DNA of 64,000 bases, taken from Bryobacterales bacterium F-183 (GTDB lineage: Bacteria > Acidobacteriota > Terriglobia > Bryobacterales > Bryobacteraceae). The position numbers were made by a program, and so were the translations under genes. The stretch lies in assembly GCA_016865505.2 (NCBI GenBank), contig AP025252.1, positions 5,106,137-5,170,136 on the forward strand. Reading direction: 5' to 3'. This document shows, one piece after another, positions 33,926 to 41,394 of the stretch. Position 1 is the first letter of the stretch. Each line of letters opens with the position of its first letter. The notes beneath the pieces were generated by a model. It was given only the letters and a program-made list of their open reading frames with translations, was not told the origin of the DNA and searched no databases.

Positions 33926-35362
33926 ATGGATAGCCGAGCTACGAAGATCGTTGCCACTTGCGGACCTGCTACGGACGGCGAGGGGATGATGGAACAACTT
34001 TTGCTTGCCGGTGTGAATGTGTTCCGGATGAATGCATCGCACGGGAGTCCTGAAGAGCGCGTTGCGAGAATTCGAAAAATACGGCAAATTTCGGCCGAAA
34101 AAGGCATACGCTGCGCGATTTTGCTCGATCTGCAGGGTCCAAAAATTCGCCTGGGGCGCTTTGAGGGTGGGGTCGCGACGCTGAAGACTGGCGCGAAGTT
34201 CACCATCACCACAACACCGCTTTTGGGGAATGAAAACATCGCGTCGACGGTGTACGAAAACTTTGCCAAGGACGTGAAACCGGGCGACCGGGTGCTGTTG
34301 GCCGATGGAGCGGTGACTTTGAAGGTGCTTTCCACCGATGGCGTGGAGGCTGTTACCGAGGTAGTGTCCGGCGGCCCGATTGGGGATCGCAAGGGCATCA
34401 ATTTGCCGGGTGTGACGGTGAGTACGCCGTCGCTGACGGATAAGGACAAAGAGGATCTGGATAGCGGCCTGGAAGTGGGCGTGGATATGGTGGCGCTGTC
34501 GTTTGTGCGCGATGGCCGGGATGTCCAGCATTTGCGCGAGTATCTGACGGCGCGGGGGCAGCCGCACTTGCCGATTATCGCGAAGATCGAAAAGCCGGAA
34601 GCTTGTTTGGCGATTGCGGGAATCATACGCGAGTCGGACGGGATCATGATTGCGCGCGGCGATCTGGGTGTGGAACTGGCGCTTGAGAAGGTGCCGGCGG
34701 TGCAGAAGATGGCGATTGAGAAGGCCCGGGCGGCGGGCAAGTTCATCATCACGGCGACGCAGATGCTGGAGTCTATGATCGAGAATCCGTACCCGACTCG
34801 AGCGGAGGTCAGCGATGTAGCTAATGCGATCTACGACGGTACGGATGCGGTGATGTTGTCGGCGGAAACGTCGGCGGGCAAGTTTCCGCTGGAGGCCGTG
34901 CGTACGATGGCGCGGGTGGCGGAGGAGACGGATCGTGAGATCCAGAAGCAGGGGTACCGGCCGCTGCAGGTGACGGGCGGTGTGGATTACGCAACGATCA
35001 TCGCGGAATCGTCCTACCGGATGGCGAAGGCGGCAGGGGTGAGCGGGATCGCGGTGTTTACGACATCGGGGTACTCGGCGCGGCGTATTGCGAGCTTCCG
35101 GCCTCCCGTTCCGGTGTACGCGTTTACGGCGAGTGAAGATGTCGCACGGCAGATGGTGGCGTTGTACGGCGTGGTGCCGATTGTGGCGCCGCTGGTACAT
35201 TCCACCGACAAGATGCTGGCGCAGGTGGACGCGCTGCTGGGCGACCAGGGGGAACTGGTGAGCGGCGATAGCGTGGTGTTTGTGGCGGGACAGCCGATTG
35301 GGCAGAAGGGCACCACAAACCTGCTGAAGCTACATCGCGTGGGCGAGTTGACGTCGCACTAA
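33926..35362 (+). CDS. pyk: Pyruvate kinase
   Basis: I start at the ATG at 33926 (478 residues), which leads straight into RATKIVATCGPATDGEG; the longer frame lies over the divergent gene's start. The A domain holds FRMNASHGSPEERV, KIEKPEA and the catalytic MIARGDLGVEL. The B domain lies in residues 68-165, between LQGPKIRLGRFE and VSTPSLTDKDKEDL. TATQMLESMIENPYPTRAEVSD is the metal and substrate loop. The C domain (from about residue 350) carries the allosteric region. It makes pyruvate and ATP from phosphoenolpyruvate. It is convergent with the GGDEF-like gene, six bases apart. Confidence 0.96.
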   Translation: MDSRATKIVATCGPATDGEGMMEQLLLAGVNVFRMNASHGSPEERVARIRKIRQISAEKGIRCAILLDLQGPKIRLGRFEGGVATLKTGAKFTITTTPLLGNENIASTVYENFAKDVKPGDRVLLADGAVTLKVLSTDGVEAVTEVVSGGPIGDRKGINLPGVTVSTPSLTDKDKEDLDSGLEVGVDMVALSFVRDGRDVQHLREYLTARGQPHLPIIAKIEKPEACLAIAGIIRESDGIMIARGDLGVELALEKVPAVQKMAIEKARAAGKFIITATQMLESMIENPYPTRAEVSDVANAIYDGTDAVMLSAETSAGKFPLEAVRTMARVAEETDREIQKQGYRPLQVTGGVDYATIIAESSYRMAKAAGVSGIAVFTTSGYSARRIASFRPPVPVYAFTASEDVARQMVALYGVVPIVAPLVHSTDKMLAQVDALLGDQGELVSGDSVVFVAGQPIGQKGTTNLLKLHRVGELTSH

Positions 35363-35368
35363 AGTGCG

Positions 35369-36370
35369 CTAGCGGCTGCCGGTTAAGACGACGGGCGACA
35401 GGCAGGCGGCGCGTTCGAGGAATGCGTCGATGGATTCGCCTTTGCGGGCTTCGGTGGCTGCGCCGGTGAGTTGGACGTCGGCGTACACCTGTTCGCGGCC
35501 GAGATAGAGCTTGTACTCACCGGAGAGCCAGAGCGAGATCTGGTGGGCACGGGCTTCGGCGTTGTCGAGCGGACAGTCGAAAAACAGCAGCAGGAAGGTG
35601 CTGGGGTCCCACTGGCCGACGACGTCGCGAGGGCGGATCTGTTCGCCAAGCCGGTCATGCGCGGTCTTCATGAGCAGGTTCATGCCGGGTTCGCCGTGCT
35701 CTTCACGGAAGCCGGAGAACTCGTGTACGCCGAGTTTGAGAATGCAGAACTGGCGCTCGGTTTGTAGCGCGACGCGGATCTTGTGTTCCACCTCGCGGCG
35801 GGTGAAGGCGCCGGTAACAGGGTCAATCGTGGTGATTTCTTCGTTTTCGCGGCGGGCGGCATCGAAGGCGGCGAGTTCGTCGCGCAGTTCGGCGTGGCTC
35901 TGGGCGCTGTCCTGACGGTAAGTCTCGGTGAGCTTGGTAAGCGCGAGGGCGATTTTGCTGGTGTTTTCGCGAACTTCCTGGGCGTCTTCGAGGGTGGAGA
36001 CCGACTGGAGCTTGCGGGTGACTTCGGCGAGCAGTTCGAGGTACGACCGGTCCCGCGCGGCGTAGAGTTCCGCAGTGCGCTGGGCAAGGTCATACAGCTT
36101 GGCGGTTTGCTGGCGGCGACGGTCCGAATTTTCTTTGGCGCGACGGCCGAAATCGCGCACGGTGGATTCGAGCACCATCTGCGCTTCATCGAGAGCCTGG
36201 CGCTGCGGACTAAAGGCGAGACGGCGGCGCAAACGAAGCAGGGTTTCCTGCACTCCGGCGCCGAGTGGGGGACACACCTCTGCAGCGCAGCGTCCGGTGA
36301 CCCGAAGAGCTTCGAGGTACGCGTTGGAAAGTGCCAGTTCGGTGTCGGTAGGTGTCGAGTCCGGATGCAT
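35369..36370 (-). CDS. Degenerate GGDEF-domain protein with N-terminal coiled coil
   Basis: The 333-residue protein has an N-terminal helical region (about 25-180) rich in charged residues and likely a coiled coil. The C-terminal 150 residues begin with TTIDPVTGAFTRREVEHKI, the recognisable first motif of diguanylate cyclases (D-x-x-T-G-x-x-x-R-R). The active-site hairpin, which should read GGDEF, is here VGQWDPSTFLLLF, so metal- and GTP-binding residues are replaced. I infer loss of cyclase activity and a possible role as a binding or regulatory domain. No signal peptide. It lies 48 bases downstream of the convergent-facing phosphoesterase gene's end on the same strand. Confidence 0.8.
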   Translation of the reverse strand: MHPDSTPTDTELALSNAYLEALRVTGRCAAEVCPPLGAGVQETLLRLRRRLAFSPQRQALDEAQMVLESTVRDFGRRAKENSDRRRQQTAKLYDLAQRTAELYAARDRSYLELLAEVTRKLQSVSTLEDAQEVRENTSKIALALTKLTETYRQDSAQSHAELRDELAAFDAARRENEEITTIDPVTGAFTRREVEHKIRVALQTERQFCILKLGVHEFSGFREEHGEPGMNLLMKTAHDRLGEQIRPRDVVGQWDPSTFLLLFFDCPLDNAEARAHQISLWLSGEYKLYLGREQVYADVQLTGAATEARKGESIDAFLERAACLSPVVLTGSR

Positions 36371-36418
36371 GGAGATAAATGGCTCTCCTCCGCTTATCGG
36401 CTCAACTTGCGGTTTCCG

Positions 36419-37300
36419 TTAGGCGCGGGACTTCCAACCGTAGGTCTCGTAGCGCCAATTGACTTCCCCGCCCCGTACTTGGATGTACGCAAAGCCTTCC
36501 GGATGGCCTAGGCGAGCGCCGCGCCACCAGTCGCCACAGACGGCTCCCGAGGTAAGGTACTGCACGCCGTCGTAGACTACCTTCTCGCGGATGTGGGTAT
36601 GCCCCTGGAGTACAGCTTTGACGTTGTAGGGTTTTAGGGCTTCTAGAACCTCTGGGCCATTGGTAATCAAATAGGTAGAGGCTGTCTTCCAGGGGTCCGG
36701 TACGATCTGCATGGCGGCGGACACGAGAGGTACGTGGGTGGCGACGATGACGGGCGTCCCTTTGGGCTGCGCGGCCAGGTCATTCTTAAGCCAGCGGAGT
36801 TGTTCGGCGTCGATCTTTCCAGAGAAAATTCGCATGGCATCGGTCTGGATCGAGTCGAGCAGGACAAAGTGCCAGCCCTTGTAGTTGAACGACCGGTAGC
36901 GTGCGCCGAACTGCCTTTCAAACCACGCCTTGCCCATGTCGGGATCCTCGTCGGCAAAGCCGCTATCTGGTTGTGTACCCACGACATCGTGATTTCCGAT
37001 GACGGCGTGTACGGGCATGCGTAGCTCTTTTTGGACTTCCTGATAGCCGCGGTAAAGGTCTTGCGCGCGCTTTTTGGGTCCGGCGTCGGCATCCATGACA
37101 AGGTCGCCGCCGGCGATGGCGAAGGCGGGCCGCAAGGTATTGATTTTTTGGAAGCATTGGCGGGTGCCCGCGATGCCGTCCAGTTCGGGCTGCAGGTGAC
37201 AGTCGGTAAAGTGAACAAAATCAAAATCTTGTGGCGGCGCAGCGAAGCCTACCAGCGGGAGTGCGGCAGTTGCTGTCAGGAAGTTGCGGCGCGAGGGCAT
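36419..37300 (-). CDS. Tat-exported calcineurin-like metallophosphoesterase
   Basis: The 293-residue protein begins with a twin-arginine-like signal (MPSRRNFLTATAALPLVGFA). Calcineurin-type metal ligands are all present: FTDCHLQPE (D-x-H), AGGDLVMD, IGNHDVVG, ATHVPL and GHTHIRE. It should hydrolyse phosphoesters, possibly of nucleotides or lipids, outside the cytoplasm. Relatives of this length in acidobacteria and planctomycetes are annotated only as phosphoesterases. The start is 81 bases from the divergent DUF1549 gene. Substrate not predictable. Confidence 0.9.
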   Translation of the reverse strand: MPSRRNFLTATAALPLVGFAAPPQDFDFVHFTDCHLQPELDGIAGTRQCFQKINTLRPAFAIAGGDLVMDADAGPKKRAQDLYRGYQEVQKELRMPVHAVIGNHDVVGTQPDSGFADEDPDMGKAWFERQFGARYRSFNYKGWHFVLLDSIQTDAMRIFSGKIDAEQLRWLKNDLAAQPKGTPVIVATHVPLVSAAMQIVPDPWKTASTYLITNGPEVLEALKPYNVKAVLQGHTHIREKVVYDGVQYLTSGAVCGDWWRGARLGHPEGFAYIQVRGGEVNWRYETYGWKSRA

Positions 37301-37381
37301 TATTGTTTATTCATCTCCCTTACAGTTGTCGTAAAAGCATCCCGCTGCATGTCAATATACCTCGAAGGAGCACGCTATTTG

Positions 37382-39295
37382 ATGACTGGCGCTAAGCGGT
37401 TTACCACCGTCGCTGTGCTGACCACTCAGTTGTGGGCGCAATCCGCCGACAACTGTACCTTCCGTTCGGACCCGGACGCGTATCTCGAGGCGTCGAAGCG
37501 CGCGAGAAGCCGGGTGCAGGCGGAGATTGAGTCGTTTTCGGCGTCGTCCGTACGGGCGATGCGAAGCGGCGCGGCGGCAGCGGCCGGCGAATCGCGGTTG
37601 CTGGACCCGGCGTCGGTTCCGCAGAAGAACTTTATCGACAAAGCGATCTTCGGCAAGATGGTGCAGGAGGGCGTGAAGTCCGCGCCCCTGGCGACGGACG
37701 CGGAGTTTGTCCGGCGCATTTACCTGGACCTGACGAGCCGCCTGCCTTCTCCGGCGGACATTCGGCGCTTTATGAACGATAGCGACCCGGAGACCAAGCG
37801 TAGCCGCCTGATCAATGAGTTGATGTACAGCGCCGAGTTCGCCGACAAGTGGACCTGGTGGATGGACGAGTGGGTCGGCAACAAGCGGAGTTCGCCGTCC
37901 GGTGCGCATCGCAACCAGAATCAGCAGGGACGCAACGCTCTGCACAAGTACTTCTGGACGGGCATCATGAACGAGCGTCCGCTGCGGGACATCGCGCGGG
38001 AGTTGATTGCGGGTACGGGCAATAACTATGAAGAGTCGACGGGCGCGGCAAACTTTGCCGTGGCGGCGGAGACCTTTAATGGTCCGGTGGAAGATACGCA
38101 TGACACGATGCTGGTGCGGTCTGCGAATGTGCTCTGGGGTATCTCGCATTATGACTGCCTGCTTTGCCATAACGGCCAGTATCATCTGGAAGGGCTGAAT
38201 CTTTGGGCGAGCAAGGTGACGCGCGTACAGGCGCAGCAGATGGCGGCGTTCTTTTCGCGTACGACGCGCACGCTGTATGCCTTCCCGCCCGGTACGCCGG
38301 CGGCGGAACAGCAGGCGAATTTCTATTTCCAGAGCTACGACATTCAGGACGTCACGAACCGTTCGTACTCGATTCGTACATCGTTTGGGAATCGCCCTGT
38401 GCGTACGCCGATTGGGATTCTGACGTCGTTGACGCCGGAGTTTTCGTTCTCGCACGCGGCGAAGCCGGCTACCAACGCCTGGCGCCAGGAGATGGCGGAC
38501 TTTATGGTGAAGGAGCGGATGTTTTCCCGCAACATCGCCAACCGGCTTTGGAAGCAGATCTTCAACTTAGGAATCGTCGATCCGGTGGATACGATGGACC
38601 CGGCGCGACTGGATCCATCGAAGACGCCTACCGATGGCTGGACGCACCAGGCGACGCATCCGCAACTGCTCGAAGATCTGGCGACGTGGCTTGAGCAGAA
38701 TGACTTCAATCTGCGCGGGTACTTGCGGCTACTGGTAGAGTCCAACGCGTATCAGTTGAGCTCGGAGTATCCGGACGAAGAGTGGACGACGAACATGGTT
38801 CCGCTGTTTGCGCGGCATTATGTACGGCGGTTGGAAGCGGAAGAGATCCACGATGCGGTTGTGAAGGCGAGCGGCGTGCTGCCGAACTATACAGTGAACT
38901 TTTGGGGCGTCGTGAATTGGGCGATGCAGTTGCCCGACACCGTGGATAACATCGCGATCCTGAATCCGTTCAATCGTGGCAATCGGGAAACACAGTCGCG
39001 CAACCGCAATTCGACGACCTTGCAGCAACTCGCGCTGATGAATGATTCCTTCGTCGTGAATCGCGTGAAGTTCGCGAATTCGCCGAACATGAAGGCCGTG
39101 GTGGCGATCACTTCGAACGATGCGGCGGTAGACGAGTTGTTCCTGTACTACCTGTCGCGGATGCCCAATGCCACTGAGAAGTCGAAGGCTTTGGCGCATA
39201 TCGCTAAGTCGACGACGGCGGCGCAACGTCAAGCGGCGATCGAAGATCTGGCATGGGCGCTGGTGAACAAGATCGACTTCGTATTCAATTACTAG
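37382..39295 (+). CDS. Exported DUF1549/DUF1553 protein
   Basis: I take the ATG at 37382, preceded by AAGGAG at 11 bases, as it opens a signal-like segment (KRFTTVAVLTTQLWAQS); an ATG at 37349 is an alternative. The 637-residue protein contains DUF1549 (DAEFVRRIYLDLTSRLPSPADI, then KWTWWMDEWVGN) and a CLLCH motif in the segment the family usually shows as C-x-x-C-H. DUF1553 follows in the second half (FSRNIANRLWKQIF, LRGYLRLLVESNAYQLSS). These PSD-type proteins occur beside DUF1501 proteins, as here, 19 bases upstream of one. The pair is thought to act together on the cell surface; biochemistry unknown. No separate cytochrome domain is attached. Confidence 0.9.
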   Translation: MTGAKRFTTVAVLTTQLWAQSADNCTFRSDPDAYLEASKRARSRVQAEIESFSASSVRAMRSGAAAAAGESRLLDPASVPQKNFIDKAIFGKMVQEGVKSAPLATDAEFVRRIYLDLTSRLPSPADIRRFMNDSDPETKRSRLINELMYSAEFADKWTWWMDEWVGNKRSSPSGAHRNQNQQGRNALHKYFWTGIMNERPLRDIARELIAGTGNNYEESTGAANFAVAAETFNGPVEDTHDTMLVRSANVLWGISHYDCLLCHNGQYHLEGLNLWASKVTRVQAQQMAAFFSRTTRTLYAFPPGTPAAEQQANFYFQSYDIQDVTNRSYSIRTSFGNRPVRTPIGILTSLTPEFSFSHAAKPATNAWRQEMADFMVKERMFSRNIANRLWKQIFNLGIVDPVDTMDPARLDPSKTPTDGWTHQATHPQLLEDLATWLEQNDFNLRGYLRLLVESNAYQLSSEYPDEEWTTNMVPLFARHYVRRLEAEEIHDAVVKASGVLPNYTVNFWGVVNWAMQLPDTVDNIAILNPFNRGNRETQSRNRNSTTLQQLALMNDSFVVNRVKFANSPNMKAVVAITSNDAAVDELFLYYLSRMPNATEKSKALAHIAKSTTAAQRQAAIEDLAWALVNKIDFVFNY

Positions 39296-39314
39296 GAACC
39301 GGAAGATAAGGACG

Positions 39315-40739
39315 ATGAAACACGACTACCTGAATCATCCGCAGGCGGACGGCGACGTCACCGACGTCTATACCGGTAAGAAAGACTACTTCGGACAGGA
39401 CTGGTCGAAGTCTCCGAAGACGCGGTTCTGGCGAGGGCAGCATTTGAGCCGGCGGGCGTTCTTTCGGAATGCGTCAGCTGCTGTGGGCGGGTACTTCCTG
39501 CTGCCGACGGCGTTGAGCGAGCGAGCCAATGCCGCGGTGTCGACCTTGAGCACAGCCAAGAACTGCATCTTTATCCTGTTGGCTGGTGCGGCGAGCCATG
39601 TCGATACGTTCGACCTGAAGGTTGGCTCGTGGACTCCGGCGTACTTCAATCCAACCTCGTACAACGGGGTGTTGTTTCCGCAGGGGTTGATGCCGAAGAT
39701 CGCGGAACAGATGGATTCGATCGCCTTGGTGCGTTCTGTGCGTGCCTGGGCGACGGCGCATGAAGTGGCGCAGGTATGGTCACAGATGGCGCGGAATCCG
39801 GCGAATGCGCTGGCAAAACTGGCACCGCACATGGGATCGGTTGTGGCGATGGAGTTGGGCGACAAGACGCAGATCCTGCCGCCGTTCTTTTCGATGAACA
39901 TCGGCGCGGGATTGGGGCAGGGTTACCTGGCACCGTTCAATGCCCCGACGTTTATTTCGCCGGGCGGTGGCGGCTTGCCGGGATCGACGCATCCGGACGG
40001 TGAAGCCGTGTTCAACCGGCGTTATGCGCTGGCATTGGATCTGGATTCGGACCTGCGGTCGAGCGCGCGGTTGGGCGAGGCCACCAACGAGATGGTGACG
40101 TTCAACGAAGCAGCGCGCAAGCTGATGTACAACCCGCAGGTGTCGTCGATCTTTACGTTCGATCAGGCGCAGCGGAATTTGTACGGCAATACGGGATTCG
40201 GCAATGCGTGTATTGCCGCGCGCAATCTGCTTCGCGCCCGCATGGGTACGCGGTTTGTGCAGATTACGATTGGCGGGTGGGATAACCACGTCAACATCTA
40301 TGCCAACAACGCGAATCTGCAGGCGGCTACGCGAGCGCTGGATAACGGCCTGGGGCCGCTGCTGGCGGACTTGAAGCAGGATGGTCTGCTGAACGAGACG
40401 CTGGTTGTGGTGATGGGTGAATTTGGGCGTACGGTGGGTCCGCTGAATGTACAGGGCGGGCGCGACCATCATCCGCAGCAGACGGTGTTGATGGCAGGCG
40501 CAGGGATTCGCGGCAGGCGTGCGATCGGTGTGACGAATGCGGATGGGTCGACGGTGATCGAGCCGGGGTGGTCTTACAATCGTGAGATCCGCGCCGAGGA
40601 TATTGGCGCGACCATCTATTCGGCGCTGGGCATCGACTGGACGCAGATCAAGCGCGATTATCCGCTGGGTCGCGGCTTTGAGTACATCCCGGGTGCGAGT
40701 ACGGGCGACTATGCTCCGATTCGCGAACTTTGGGGATAA
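39315..40739 (+). CDS. DUF1501 protein, sulfatase-fold
   Basis: The 474-residue protein has a Tat-like motif after a 50-residue cytoplasmic tail: LSRRAFFRNASAAVGGYFLL. The body matches DUF1501, a distant alkaline phosphatase/sulfatase relative, with NCIFILLAGAASHVDTFDLK (metal-binding Asp region), MGEFGRTVGPLN and GGRDHHPQQTVLMAGAG. It follows the DUF1549 gene by 19 bases, the standard arrangement in planctomycetes and acidobacteria. Role unknown, probably envelope-associated hydrolase. A strong hairpin lies 31 bases after its stop. Confidence 0.92.
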   Translation: MKHDYLNHPQADGDVTDVYTGKKDYFGQDWSKSPKTRFWRGQHLSRRAFFRNASAAVGGYFLLPTALSERANAAVSTLSTAKNCIFILLAGAASHVDTFDLKVGSWTPAYFNPTSYNGVLFPQGLMPKIAEQMDSIALVRSVRAWATAHEVAQVWSQMARNPANALAKLAPHMGSVVAMELGDKTQILPPFFSMNIGAGLGQGYLAPFNAPTFISPGGGGLPGSTHPDGEAVFNRRYALALDLDSDLRSSARLGEATNEMVTFNEAARKLMYNPQVSSIFTFDQAQRNLYGNTGFGNACIAARNLLRARMGTRFVQITIGGWDNHVNIYANNANLQAATRALDNGLGPLLADLKQDGLLNETLVVVMGEFGRTVGPLNVQGGRDHHPQQTVLMAGAGIRGRRAIGVTNADGSTVIEPGWSYNREIRAEDIGATIYSALGIDWTQIKRDYPLGRGFEYIPGASTGDYAPIRELWG

Positions 40740-40770
40740 TCGGACGCCAAAACAATTGCGATAAACAAGA

Positions 40771-40802
40771 AAACGGGCCACCCTTTGTTGGGCGGCCCGT
40801 TT
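40771..40802. terminator. Strong hairpin terminator shared by convergent genes
   Basis: AAACGGGCC (40771-40779) pairs perfectly with GGCCCGTTT (40794-40802); CCC/GGG inside extends the stem with one mismatch around a TTTGTT loop. The plus strand continues TCTTTATTC and the minus strand ends in a T-rich TTT run, so it can stop transcription from both the DUF1501 gene and the RRM gene. Confidence 0.85.
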
Positions 40803-40827
40803 CTTTATTCCAACTGAACGTGTGCAA

Positions 40828-41187
40828 TTAGTAGCGGTCGCGTCCGCCACCACCACCGAAGTCGCGGCGTCCACCACCGCCACCACCGCGCCGGTCGCCG
40901 CCGGGCCCGCCACGACGTTCTCCGCCGCCGCCACCGCCCTGGGTCATCGGACGCGCTTCATTCACGATGAGCGCACGGCCGAGCAGACTTTTGCCGTTGC
41001 AGGCCTCAATGGCCCCTGCACCTTGTCCGCCGTCATTGAACTCGACGAACGCAAAGCCACGCGAATCCCCGCTGAAACGGTCCCGCACGATCTCGACCTT
41101 ATCCGGAGTAAAGCCCCCGTCCTGGAAAAGGCCAGTGACATCCGACTCGTTCGCCTTGAACGGTAGATTGCCCACGAACAATCTCAT
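40828..41187 (-). CDS. RRM RNA-binding protein with glycine-rich tail
   Basis: I start at the ATG at 41187, with an AGGAG site ten bases before it; the longer frame has no support. The 119-residue protein has one RNA-recognition motif: RNP2 LFVGNLP (3-9) and RNP1 RGFAFVEF (43-50). The last 40 residues are Gly/Arg-rich (GGERRGGPGG and similar). This is the layout of bacterial Rbp proteins that bind mRNA, are often cold-induced, and act like RNA chaperones. The 207-base gap upstream leaves room for a long leader. It shares the hairpin terminator with the DUF1501 gene. Confidence 0.94.
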   Translation of the reverse strand: MRLFVGNLPFKANESDVTGLFQDGGFTPDKVEIVRDRFSGDSRGFAFVEFNDGGQGAGAIEACNGKSLLGRALIVNEARPMTQGGGGGGERRGGPGGDRRGGGGGGRRDFGGGGGRDRY

Positions 41188-41394
41188 ACAAAAAACTCCT
41201 TGGACTACTTCCTGATGCTGTCGCTGAAGAGGTACAGGGTGGGTGACGACGATCTGTTCGCTGGCAAAACTCCAACTCTCAAACTGGCCACAATCCGGCT
41301 GACTCTTTCCAACTGACCTCAACATTATGCCATAAGAAAAGCAAATGTGTTGGCCAAGTTATTACGGCCGGATTAGGTGGAGTAGGTGTACCTT
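41188..41394 (-). promoter_or_regulatory. Putative promoter and long 5' leader of the RRM gene
   Basis: The minus strand reads CATAAT at about 41329-41334, which could be a -10 box; no convincing -35 box lies at 16-18 bases. If real, the leader would be around 135 bases, as is common for cold-shock RNA-binding genes. No coding frame is seen in this gap. Confidence 0.3.

Noticed and set aside
33878-35200. 440-codon minus-strand frame across pyruvate kinase
   Set aside because: Arg/His-rich mirror of a certain gene.
35355-35368. Small inverted repeat CGCACT/AGTGCG at the pyruvate kinase stop
   Set aside because: Six-base stem with a two-base loop, too tight and without a T-run to be a convincing terminator.
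39780-40934. 384-codon minus-strand frame opposite the DUF1501 gene
   Set aside because: Crosses the strong hairpin and has no domain; shadow of the sulfatase-fold gene.
40850-40945. Repetitive GC-rich triplets resembling a repeat array
   Set aside because: They encode the Gly/Arg tail of the RRM protein and have no spacers, so no CRISPR.
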